From NCBI GenBank assembly GCA_008828725.1, contig MEHQ01002413.1:592648-656647 (forward strand): a stretch of 64,000 nt of DNA, read 5' to 3'. Below the pieces are notes generated by a model. That model was not told the origin of the DNA and did no database searches. It saw only the letters and a list, made by a program, of their open reading frames with translations. Below are positions 45,986 through 56,279 of this stretch, one piece after another (the first letter of the stretch is position 1; every line of letters starts with the position of its first letter). Source of the stretch: Saccharina japonica (Eukaryota; Sar; Phaeophyceae; Laminariales; Laminariaceae). The position numbers were made by a program, and so were the translations under genes.

Positions 45986-48900
45986 ATATATGCTCCAAAC
46001 AAGCCGGGCGAACCCCCGCAGTACTGCACTGTGTTCAACCACATGGTCAAGAGCGGCGGGACAAGTATCAAGCAGCAGATGGTGCAGAGCAGCGAACGCG
46101 AGGGGGACGCAGAACCAGGTACACATGTACATATCATACATATCATACATATCATACATATGGAGGCATTCTACGGCAGGGGAGCACCTACAATTTCGGA
46201 GGCGTTTCGCTAGAGAAGCTCTACTGCCTGTTCACAGTGGTGCTCCCTCTATAGTGCCGGCTGCCCGATATAGTGCCGGTGGTGGTCCCTATATAGTGCT
46301 GGGGAAATCGGGTGGCACAGATGGGATTAACCAGTGTGGCAGTGCGCGGAGTAGTGCCGGTTGCCGCTATAGTGCGGGTATTGTTGGCTGGCGCGTATAC
46401 CGGCACTACCCGTATAGCAAATCCCACAAAAGTTGTCGACAACTTCTCAATCCGCGTACGCCTAAAAGAGTGTACTTAGTTGTTCGACGTCTCTCCAAGG
46501 ATGGTTTATACGCCCACATCGTGCAGGACGGGGGCGGGGGGGTCCCTTGATCGTAGCCGGTCTAGAGTTGCACGGAGTGTTTTGAGAGGCAGTGTATCAA
46601 TGCACATATTCATACCTGTATCGTAGCGTGGGTGGCCAGTCCCTCCTTTCGAGCCGAGATCGGTTCTACTGTCTGTAGTAGGGAGGCTACCCCTGACGCG
46701 TGCTACGATAGATGTAGCAAGGTATACCTTTTTTGGGCTGAAACGTTTTCTGAATGATCGGGCGGGCCCCACCCAAAATCGTCGTACTTCATTCTTGCTA
46801 TAGATTGTGTCCGTCGGGTATCAACTTCCCATTTCCTCTAAACTCAGTTTATTTACTTACTATTAGTATAGAGAAATGTACTGGATGCAGGTGCACCTCT
46901 ACCGTAGCATGCCTCCCCTGGTGTCACTACCGCGATGAGTGCGTATTCTTCTTTTCATTTCGCCGTGTGCTATTATAGTGTTACAGGGCACCTAAAATAA
47001 GAGAACGAGCAACGAGAAAGGCCAGGCTGAAGTTTACTGGGAACCGAGAAATACGGGAGCCGTTATACTGAAGTTGGTGTAGAACGTAACCCCTTCTCAG
47101 ACTACGAAACCCAGCCTGGTCCAGCTTTCATGTTTCTTGTTGTAGAGGTCCGGTACTACATATAAATACCGTGGGCCTCGTAGGTGAACACTGTAATTAA
47201 TGTATGGGATTAGTATGGATTGCTTTTGTTATAATGGACGTTGTATCGTACCAGGTAGGCTTTTGTGAATGTGCGAAACGGGGGGCCGGGTGTCGCAGGT
47301 AGCATCACGACTTTGTTTCTGTTTGTTCCGTGAGCACGTGTCTTATCCCCCATAACCCATGATTATTGGCACAGGTTTGTGTACATCGGACGACACCACC
47401 ACGTCGACCCAGTGCACCGATGCTTTGTACAAATCGTCTGTTATCATGGGCTATGGAGAGCTGCTCAGGTAAGCATCGTTACTACAGTAGTAGAACCGTC
47501 TTCGTAACAACGATGTCGGGAGACAGGACTTCCAACCCTTGACAGACGGCAGGTTTGCCTTGACATGCCGAGACTGACACCAAACTACTAGGTTTTGGTG
47601 TGGAACACTTCGGCCCTACACCCTTAACAGCGCATGTTTTGCCTTGCTTGGGATGTGTCTTATTATCAATGACATCTTTGCTTCGTAACGTCGTGTGTCC
47701 TGGCTGTTGTGACTGTGGTATATTTCAGTGCATTACCACCCAGGCCGCAGAGACGCCAACGATCTTCTGGTATTTCAATCGGTAAAAGTGTGATTCGCCA
47801 CGACTTAGGCACGGCTTAACCCATTCAGAACTGAAAATAACACCCCACACTATTTTCAAGTAGTTTGTTCCCAAATATGTGGGACCAGTTCCTAAGGGCT
47901 TAAGCCACCAACTAGATGTTGGCATGCGTCTTTTCCTCTTTTCCTTGCCCCACTCGGCTCGAAAACGCCTCCTTTTTTTATTTTTCCACCCCGCTCGAAA
48001 AACGCCAACTAATGTTTGAATGATTTTTTCATTTTTTCAGGCATCCTCTGGAGAAGATAGGGAGAGAATGCGAGTATTTTACGATGATGCGACACCCGAT
48101 AAGGTGAGAAGACTCATAATAAATGGCGGGGGTGTTCCATTAAGTTGAGAAAGCGTGTTCAGTAGGAGATATTTCCTGGATGTATGTCCCGGGGTGTATG
48201 CTTTACGAGGGTGTGCCGCCCGACAAGGTGACAAGCTGAGCAATACTAGGGTTTTCCATCAGTAGAGAAGGCCTGTTCGGTAGGGGATAGATACATGGTG
48301 GATTATCAGAGGGTATGTTCTACGATGCTCTGTGATGAGCCGCCTGATTAGGTACGAAGCTGAGTAGTGCAAGGGTGCTCCATGTGCAGAGAAAGCCTGT
48401 TTAGTTAGGGACATGTTCTGAATTGATTATTTTTTGGTATGTTTCTCGATGATCACGCGCCACGCGATAAGGTGAGGAGATGGATAATACAAGGGTGATA
48501 CATATAAAGAGAAAGCGGGTATGTTCTGGATGGACCACTCGGGAATATTCTGCGATGATGAGCCACCCGATGAGGTGATACTCTGATTGATAAGAGGGTG
48601 TTCCATATGTAGAGAAAGCCTTTCAACTACCCAACCAGTAGCTGTCGGCCGTTCCCCATTGCTTCCCAAGGCAGATGACTGTGTCTAGCGGCATTGTTGT
48701 CTAACACATAAGAGTAACCCTTTGATGATTTCGGCTGTCACCCAATCCTTGTTGTTAACCCCCAGCCGGTTGGTATCAGCGTTCTACTACTGCCCGGAAG
48801 ACCACGATCAGCAAACACGACCTGCTAAGGTGCGTTGTTGGTGTCAGTAGAGGTACGAGAGAAAACGCACACGCCTCAGGCAGACCATCTACAGATAGAT

Positions 48901-51900
48901 CATCTACAGATAGATCATGATCTAGATCATCTACAGATAAATCATGATCTAGATCATCTGCAGAGGAATCGTGATCTACGGTAGATCATCTACAGATAGA
49001 TGATCTACAGATAGATCATGACCTAGACCATCTACAGATAGATACCGATCTACTGTACGAGTAGATCATCGAGTTCCTCTCCTGCGGTTGTGGGAGATTG
49101 TGCAGGATATGCATAGTACAGATCCAACCATAAGGAACAATCTGCTAGATCAACGCAGATTGTACGGCTCCCACCCGGCAACATGAGCTAGGTCATTCAG
49201 ATCAACGCTCTATCATCCCTACCTGACGATCTACAGGTGGAGCTCGATCGATGGAATGTGTGACAGGGTGTTACTCAAGGTGTTTCCAGATATGTGAAGT
49301 GCAGGGGTACAGTTTATGGCGTGTGCTATATATGTACGATAGGTGTAGGAAGGTAGCGTTTGTCTTCGCCTTCTGGGGCAAATATGTTTTTGAACTGACG
49401 GAGCTTACTCAACTGAGGGATCACACAATACATGGTGTGATTATTATATCGGGATGTTTTATGAGTGATCAACGTTGAAGCCCCTCATGCTTCACAGTGT
49501 CGGATGGAAAACACGATAATCGCATTTGATTTGCGTGGTTTTATTATTTTGGAGTGCTTATGAGTGGTCAGCGTTGAGCCTCTTCCATGCTACACATTGT
49601 TGAGGGTGGCAAGGAGAACAATACTAATAGGACATAAAAAAGGAGTAGAAACAGATCTAGCCTGAAGCAGGTACGTATACACAGAGAGGAGCTCGACTTT
49701 GCCCAGAAGGGCATTTTTTGTTTCCTCCGTGGTTTTTATGTTTCCGAGTGCTTATGAGTGATCAACGATGAAGCTCTTTCATGCTACGCATTTATCGGAC
49801 TGCAAGAGTAATAGTAATAATAAAATAGATGGAATAACCTTAATTTATTATCTATCAGCTTGGGTAAGCTAGAGGGCTTCTATACTACAGTATACTCAAG
49901 ACAATCTACGATAAAGCATCCGAACAATTTGGATATTACCGTCGTCCCAAGCCGAACATGCCTGGTTTTAACGCCTAAGGGAATTAAAGTTTTCCTACGA
50001 GCTGACCGGATGACAGCCGCGCGCAGCGTTTGAGTAAGCGTTGCCTCGTTGCCGTCTACGTGCCCCCCCCCCCCCCCCCCTTTGCTGAATCCCATGTGAG
50101 GTACGAGCATGTTTCCAAGCGGCACCTCCTTTGATCGTCCTTTTATCTCTCTTCCCGTGAACAGTGGTGCGGAAATCACGAATACCCAGCGCCGATGCAG
50201 TCTCGCCTGGTTGACTTCGCGCTGAAAACGAAGTGGGGCTACATGGACTACGTGGAGATGATGTTCGGGATATACTGCAGCAAGAACTTCGAGCTGTGCG
50301 ACCCGGAATACGAGGTTAGAGGCCTTCACTATGATGGGCCATAATAAATAGGACCTACGGTACAAACAAAAACCTAGATATTCCGGTATTTTTACTAAGC
50401 AAATTTGGTCCTGATTACTACTGATTGCTACTGATTACTACGTTCCCCTATAACAGTGAATGTGTCTTATCCTACGGAAGCTTTGACGCATGCTACGGTC
50501 AAGGTTCACCGTGATTTTTGGGAGGGCGGTCACTTAGAGGAGCTCTCGTATAGCTCTCACCCACAACCGGATGTTGGAGACAAACAAAAGTGCTTGTACG
50601 TATCCGATTAGCTACTCGTATACCAGGTATACCCGATTAACAAACCCATGAACTAAAATGCTTGAAATGAAAAAATATTTAGCCAAAACATTCAACCCAA
50701 ACTCGATTGTGGTGCGTTGTTTTGGGTTTTTGTCGTGCACTGCCTGTGCACCCTGAAAAGCGGCGGTACTACTGCAGCCTAACTCTTATTTCCGCTCATC
50801 CACCCCCATGTCCCTCGCTCTGCGCTCACTCTCAAACACACTCGACCGATGTTACTTATATTTGTTGTTGCTTTGTTTCTTTGTTACTTTGTTACTTTGT
50901 TACTTTGTTACTTTGTTACTTTGTTACTTTGTTACTTTGTTACTTTGTTACTTTGTTACTTTGTTACTTTGCTACTTTGTTACTTTGTTACTTTGTTACT
51001 TTGTTACTTTGGTACTTTGGTGCTTTGGTACTTTGGTACTTTGTTACTTTGTTACTTTGTTACTTTGTTACTTTGTTACTTTGTTACTTTGTTACTTTGT
51101 TACTTTGTTACTTTGTTACTTTGTTACTTTGTTACTTCGTTACTTTGTTGCTGTTACTTACCAGGTAGTCACTTTTTTACTTTGTTACCTCGTTTCTTTG
51201 TTGCTGCAGATGTCTTTCAGGGAAAAGCCGCATGGGATGGACACCGAAAAGGGAAGGGAAGCTCTCACCCAAATGGAGGTGCGTGTGCTGATGTTTCGTC
51301 GGTGTGAATATCGTGTGTTGCCTTTTTCTAACGCACTGCTGTATATCAATGCCCTTCTAGGGGTGGTGGCTTATTCCCCGATCTCCTCGCATGAGGAGGA
51401 TCTCAATACTAGCAGTAAGTCACCTGAATCATGACTTCGAAGAAGGTTGCTCGCGCAGCCCGACCAAATTTTGTGCGCGCTGTATGCGCTATAAGTAGTC
51501 CTAACGCAAATTTATGAGCAGCGTTATCATCCTAACCGGTAGTTACTCACTTGAGAAGCTCTACCGGTCACAAAATTTGGAGCCGATAGTATAATTAGAT
51601 GAAGCCCTCTACTTTGGGATGAGTCTGTACACAGGTGTGTGTCTGAGTCTAATTTCAAGTGAATCGCTTTGGGATGAGCCTGTACACAGGTGCGTGTCTG
51701 AGTCTAACTTCAAGTAAATCTTCCTGCGAAGGAGAGTGAGTGCAGTCCTACAGAGGCCATGTGATTAACTTTGCCCCACAATATTGTCCCCCAAAGGGGA
51801 GTGGGTGCAGTCCTATGATACAGGGATCATGTGATTAACTTTGCCCCACACTTTTGTCCCTCAAGGGGGATTGCAGCCAGTCCTACCGGGGTCACTTTGC

Positions 51901-54276
51901 CGCACAATATTGTCCCTCAAGGGGGGCTGAGTGCAGTCCTACAGGAATCATGTCATTAACTTTGCCCCACAACTTTGTCCCTTAAGTAGGATTGCGTGCA
52001 GTCCTACAGGAATCATGTGATTAACTTTGCCCCACAATATATACCTGGTAAGTATATTGGCTCGATGAATCTCGCAGGACTGGGTAGTGGTGGACCATAC
52101 TCGAACATATATATATATATATATAATATACTTACATATACATCATACAAGGTTCCCACTCGGGATGTTGGTCACTTGAAATCCCGGGGGTGTCGCAAGG
52201 TTAAAATAGGTCGCACATGCTTCATAGTTTAATTTTTGGAGCAAACCTGTGGCATAGACTGTAAACGTAGTAGCGACGGCCATTCCTAAAGAAACAACTG
52301 TCACGATATGATATCGTATCTGAGGTACAGTGGGCTCCCGGTGTTAAGAAACTTCAGTTTGGTGTCCAGGCTCAACGACTTGTTTTGTTTCTGAAGTCGA
52401 TCTAACTATTTTTTGTAGAATTTAAAAATCGATCCCACAGTGGTATTGTAGTTATCACGGCTGTTCTGCGCTGTGCAGCTGAGTATAAAACACAGCAGCA
52501 GTGGTGCTACTACTGTACCAAAGTAGTCGTAATCGTACCTATTAGTATGTAGATCGGCCTATCGCTCGTAGATAGAGAGAGCTAGATATGATATGCATAC
52601 TGCTGTACATATATACGTACTCGTAGATCTGTGCATGTATGTGTACTCGTACGTAGATTCCAAAATTTTGGAACCAAATTCCAAATTTGCATAAAATGAG
52701 CCTGTAATTTTTAGAGCGTCTCTTACAACTGGTACTACTGCTGTACGCAACCCAGACAGAGCAGACGCATGCAACATGGTATCAACTACTGCTGCACGAC
52801 GCTTGATGTGTGCCTCGTTCGATGTCGGTGTGGTCCTTGTTTTCTCGTGCGTGTTGCGTGCTTTGTGTGTTCCGTTCATACGGCGGGTCAAAAACGAACC
52901 ATCAAAGTTCATACGGATGAAAAAGCAGTCGTACGACAGGTTTTTCAGGGTAGTTGCGACAGGTTTTTCAGGGTAATTGCGAGGCGGTGTCAAGTCGGAA
53001 CGTCTCCCCTGAGTTATTTGTCAGTAGTCGCGACTTTGAATCCTAGAGCACGCCCCACGGTCTCGGCCGGGACCCGCACTTGCGCCGTGGTGTACACGCG
53101 GCCCCCCTGCGTGCCCCGCAGCCGACAGCGCGAGAAAATACCCGCGGCCGGAGATGAAAAGTGAAAGTATTCCGGGAAAATGTCCATTTGGTACCTATAC
53201 ATATAAAACGTTAATTCATATGATATGTACGCACACTATATTGTCGTGGGTCTCGCTGGTGGGAACTAGTGAATGTCTTAACTCCATACTATTGAAGTAA
53301 TTGCACCAAAACCTAGAAATTTAATTGTCTATGCCTGATATATGGTACGAAGATTTAGGTGGTAGATATTTTTTTCAGTAGTTGTTCCAACGACCGAAAT
53401 CACTCATCGTCCGTGGGTCCGAAACAAACGCTGTGACACATGCCTCTACCGCGTCTGTTTGGGTTTTTCCTTCCGTTGTATGGGTGTGTACGCCTTGGAT
53501 AAGTCTAAGAACGGTCTTGCGCCGCAGGCGATGCGAGCTGTCGGTCGACCTTTTTTACACCGTGGGTATTTGCGCTATTCAAAGAGTGTGATCTGTCGAA
53601 TTACAGTAGTGATGTATGGTTTGTTTGTATAATATGTGTTGGTTTGTTTGTTCGTTTGCCGTGCCAACTACTATCTTCGCCCTACATTCTTGCTCCCTCC
53701 TAGGTGTACCCCAGACCATACGGGGTCACATAGTAGGCTCTCTTCCCCTCCCCCCTCCCCAACATTGCGTACGGTAGTGCGTGCCTTGCAGCTTGATCAT
53801 GACAAGGGTCAAGCCCTTTCTTCCCTCGTCGGCTAGCTGCGAACTGCGCTACGTATAGCGCTTTAACGCGACGTGAAAAGGACCCCCCTACATATAGCAT
53901 GAACCATCACCTATCCTAATCCGGGAATCATCTTCCCGTCGGTTCCGCCTTGCTATGTGTTCGTATACACATGTTCGCCTCCTTTCACACCTTTTCGCAG
54001 GAGACGCTGGCGACCTACAACGCCGTGGGCATATTCGAGGAGTGGGAGCTGTCTATGCAGCTCTTCAACGCCACGGTCAAAAGCTCGGTGCGAAACTGGG
54101 ATGCAACGCTGAACCTCAACAACGGAGTCGAGATCGAAGGGCGAGCTGAGCTTCTGCAGTGGGCCTACCTGAGCCCCGAGATCAACATCGCCCTCGCGGC
54201 GGACATGATGCTGTATGAATTCACATTGGCGCTTTTCCGGCGCCAGACGGGTGTCGTCCTCGGCAAGGAGTGGTAG
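45986..54276 (+). CDS. Sulfotransferase-like gene B (seven exons)
   Basis: Exons are 45986-46118, 47375-47468, 48041-48103, 48766-48829, 50165-50314, 51210-51278 and 54001-54276 (TAG). They total 849 bp, 282 codons plus stop, and all six introns are GT-AG with matching phases (1,2,2,0,0,0). Exon 1 carries NHMVKSGGTSIKQQM, which resembles the 5'-phosphosulfate loop of sulfotransferases. Exons 3-4 give CEYFTMMRHPIS-RLVSAFYYCP, the 3'-phosphate-binding segment. Together these support a PAPS-dependent sulfotransferase, probably acting on glycans in the Golgi. Exon 1 is in phase 0 and has no start codon, so an N-terminal signal-anchor exon must lie upstream; a candidate is the hydrophobic exon at 36336-36419, but I could not link them. 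Introns hold MITEs, microsatellites and a tandem array of donor-site copies. Most similar to gene A in the same window. Confidence 0.85.
46248..46410. mobile_element. MITE family 4, copy 1
   Basis: TATAGTGCCGG at the left and ATACCGGCACTA at the right form short inverted ends. Interior CACAGATGGGATTAACCAGT and GAGTAGTGCCGGTTGCCGCT are shared with 56138-56276. It lies in the first visible gene B intron. Confidence 0.55.
46697..46915 (+). mobile_element. MITE family 1 copy
   Basis: It starts ACGCGTGCTACGATAGATGT and ends CACCTCTACCGTAGCATGC. In a gene B intron. Confidence 0.7.
46979..47162. mobile_element. MITE family 5, copy 1
   Basis: GTTACAGGGCACCTAA at the left and GAGGTCCGGTACTA at the right are imperfect inverted ends. 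Subterminal GGCCAGGCTGAAG and CCCAGCCTGGTCC are inverted as well. In a gene B intron. Confidence 0.6.
47816..47903. mobile_element. TTAA-flanked MITE (piggyBac-type), copy 2
   Basis: It has the same 88-bp structure as the copy at 2427 (CCCATTCAGAACTGAAAA ... CCAAATATGTGGGACCAG), flanked by TTAA. It lies in the gene B intron between exons 47375-47468 and 48041-48103. Confidence 0.65.
48081..48635 (+). repeat. Five-unit tandem array of exon end plus splice donor, gene B
   Basis: The last ~25 bp of exon 48041-48103 and the following intron recur four more times. Donor GTs lie at 48104 (true), 48228, 48352, 48472 and 48575, spaced 124, 124, 120 and 103 bp. Each unit keeps a core like ACGATGATGCGACACCCGAT followed by AAGGTGAG or a close variant (AAGGTGAC, TAGGTACG, GAGGTGAT). 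The units also share a motif like GGGTGTTCCAT and GAGAAAGCCTGTT. Reading past the true donor meets TGA at once (ATA AGG TGA). Confidence 0.75.
48870..49060 (+). repeat. GATC-rich tandem repeat
   Basis: Units of CATCTACAGATAGATCATGA and TCTAGATCATCTGCAG repeat about eight times, in the gene B intron after 48829. Related words occur at 15770-16010. Confidence 0.7.
49440..49830 (+). repeat. Three-unit intronic repeat shared with gene A
   Basis: Units share TTATGAGTGATCAACGATGA (or GTTGAAGC), a CATGCTACACATT-like end and a run of AATACTAATA. A single related unit is at 7915-8010 in gene A (GAGTGATCAACGATGAAGCT), copied at 11775. Confidence 0.6.
50063..50080 (+). repeat. Poly-C run before a gene B acceptor
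   Basis: 18 C, about 85 bp upstream of the acceptor of exon 50165. Confidence 0.8.
50331..50457. mobile_element. MITE family 2 copy, diverged
   Basis: ATGGGCCATAATAAATAGGA at the left and GGTCCTGATTACT repeats at the right. It lies immediately after gene B exon 50165-50314. Confidence 0.55.
50485..50710 (-). mobile_element. MITE family 1 copy, minus, 3'-truncated
   Basis: It starts GACGCATGCTACGGTCAAGG and runs to CAACCCAAACTCGAT. The right inverted end is missing. Confidence 0.6.
50870..51155 (+). repeat. TTTGTTAC octanucleotide microsatellite
   Basis: About 35 units of TTTGTTAC with a patch of TTTGGTAC/TTTGGTGC variants (51005-51040). An imperfect continuation reaches within a few bases of the gene B acceptor at 51209. 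Three frames stay open as LLCYFVT-type peptides because no unit makes a stop. Confidence 0.9.
51600..52045 (+). repeat. Tandem repeats, two families
   Basis: First come two ~55-bp units (TTTGGGATGAGTCTGTACAC). Five units of ~65-75 bp follow (GAGTGCAGTCCTACAG, CATGTGATTAACTTTGCCCC, ACAATATTGTCCCTCAAGGG) from 51725. In the last gene B intron. Confidence 0.75.
52050..53640. other. Last gene B intron, remainder
   Basis: No exon found. 52935-52980 holds a near-duplicate GACAGGTTTTTCAGGGTAGT. Frames around 52769-53164 look coincidental. Confidence 0.35.
53650..53850 (-). mobile_element. SINE, minus, diverged and headless
   Basis: It shows AACTACTATCTTCGCCCTAC, GGGGTCACATAGTAGGCTCT and CTTTCTTCCCTCGTCGGC. 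It lies 150 bp before the last exon of gene B. Confidence 0.55.
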
Positions 54277-54400
54277 CAGTAGTACTAATAGGGTTCGCGG
54301 GTCATACTCAGCGACCGCAAAAAAAAAAAAAAAACGGAGAGATTCGTGCCTGAAAATAATGCGTCGTGCCTTAAGAATACACCGCGAACGCAGAGTACCC

Positions 54401-55430
54401 GCTTGCTTCCTCTTCATAGTCACGTACTATGAGGTACCCGGGTACTTAACCTGGTTGTGTTGGTCATACCCGCGGGTAAGTACACGAGTACCCGCAGAGT
54501 ATGCACCCTTGTTTATTCTTCATAGTGACATACTCTGGAGTACCCGGGTACCGAACACTTTTTTGTTGGTTATACCCCGAGCACCCGCGGAGTATATTCG
54601 CCCTTGATTACTCGTCATAGTGACATACGTTGGGGTACCCGGATGCTAAACCTGGTTGGTTGTGTTGGTCATACTCGCGAGCGGGTACCCGGGTACCCGC
54701 AGAGTATGCATCCTACCTAACTCACCCACCCTTGTTCACTCTTCATAGCAACATACTCGGGGAGGTATTAAACCTGGTTGTGTTGGTCATACCCGTGGGT
54801 AGGCACACGACTACCCGTTGGAGTATGCGCCGGTGTTTGCTATTCATAGTGACATACTCTGGAGTACCCGGGTACGAAAGTTCTCAAGTAGGTCCTACCC
54901 GGAGAATATGCACTCTTGATTGCTCGTCATAGTGACATACGCTGGAGTACCCGGATGCTAAACCTGGTTGGTCGTGCTGGTCATACTCGCGAGCGGGTAC
55001 CCGAGTACCCGCAGAGTATACATCCTACCAAACTCACCGACACCCGTGTTCACTCTTCATAGTAAAATCCTCGGGGAGGTATAAAATCTGGGGTCGAGTT
55101 GGTCATACTGGCGGGTAGGTGGTCATCGGAGTACCCGCAGAGTATATATACATCCTACCAAGCTTACCCTTTTTCACTCTTCATAGTAACATACTCGGGG
55201 AGGTACTACAGTATATCTGGTTGTGTTAGTCATACTCGCGGGTATGTATGAATACCCGCAGAGAAAATACCCCTGTTTACTCTTCATAGTGTGGCATACT
55301 CCGGGATACCCGGGTGCCAAAGCTGGTTGTGTAGGTCATACTCGGGCGTAAGTACTCGAGTATCCGGAGATTGCATATCCCACTCCCGTCCTCTCACCCT
55401 TGGGTACTCCTCATAGTGACACACAGGTGC
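54401..55430 (+). repeat. Minisatellite downstream of gene B
   Basis: About ten degenerate units of 85-130 bp. Each has a CTTCATAGTGACATACTCTG-like start, a GGAGTACCCGGGTAC core, GGTTGTGTTGGTCATAC and a CCCGCAGAGTATGCA end. Unit starts lie near 54408, 54517, 54615, 54740, 54842, 54925, 55057, 55175, 55276 and 55408. Confidence 0.8.
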
Positions 55431-55919
55431 AGTTGAAGTTTCTCGCATTTTCTAGAGCCATGAGGTTTAACAGTTTTGTTTGTGTATGTTGGCGTGCTTT
55501 GTACGTAAAGTAGCTCGACCAATCACGAACCGGCGTGTGGCATGGATGATATGTATGTGGTGCAAGTGCCGTTAAGAAAAAGGAACCCTTCGAATACCGA
55601 GCCTGGTGTGAACAGTTTTCTGCGCACGAGTGAGTGTGGCCAGTGCGTGTGGCAGGCCGTTAAGTTAACTCATTGGTGCGGGTTTTTCGTGTAGAAGAAT
55701 GAAGCTTCGGCCTGCAGCGAAGATAGGTGTGGTGCTGCGTGGTGTGAGCTCATGGTCTTCGGCGGAAGGGAAATCCTAAACAGCACGGCTTCGAGTTGCA
55801 AGCGAATGGACGTGTGGCCTCCATATCTCTTGGTGAAAAGAGTATCCTAAACCGCGAGTAGGCGTGGGGTCTCACGCTCTGCGGGGAAAATCGGAGTCCG
55901 AAACATCGAGTATTTGCAG

Positions 55920-56062
55920 CTGCACCGATGCGAGTCGACGAGGGAAGAAAATGGTCAACATTTCGCGGTATAAAACCGCAGGCAAAATCACACGTAGCGA
56001 CGAGTGGAGGGGGACGAGGAAACGCCTGCTGTATGACCGCGGATCTGAGTCACGAAAGAGAG
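55920..56062 (+). mobile_element. SINE, plus, headless and diverged
   Basis: GATGCGAGTCGACGAGGGAA, TTCGCGGTATAAAACCGCAG and CGCGGATCTGAGTCACGA match the body. Head and tail are absent. Confidence 0.6.
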
Positions 56063-56137
56063 GCGGCTGGAGAAAGTAGGACACATATTTATGGTAAGTA
56101 AATGTAGGTGGAAGACGATGAAACGAGACGGTCCCTC

Positions 56138-56276
56138 TATAGTGCAGGCTGTCTGGTAGGGTGCCTGTGGAATCGCACGGCACAGACGGGATGCACCAGT
56201 CAGTGTGGTTGTGTGCGGAGTAGTGCCGGTTGCCGCTATATTGCCGGTATTGTTGGCTGGCGCATACCGGCACCGT
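56138..56276. mobile_element. MITE family 4, copy 2
   Basis: CTCTATAGTGCAGGCTG at the left and CATACCGGCACCG at the right. Interior closely matches 46248-46410. Confidence 0.55.
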
Positions 56277-56279
56277 AGA

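Noticed and set aside
50808-51434. Long reading frames of LLCYFVT type
   Set aside because: They arise from the TTTGTTAC octamer, whose units never form a stop. Only the end of one frame overlaps the true exon 51210-51278.
52769-53164. 131-codon basic protein
   Set aside because: Lies in a gene B intron, contains a duplicated GACAGGTTTTTCAGGG segment and shows no domain.
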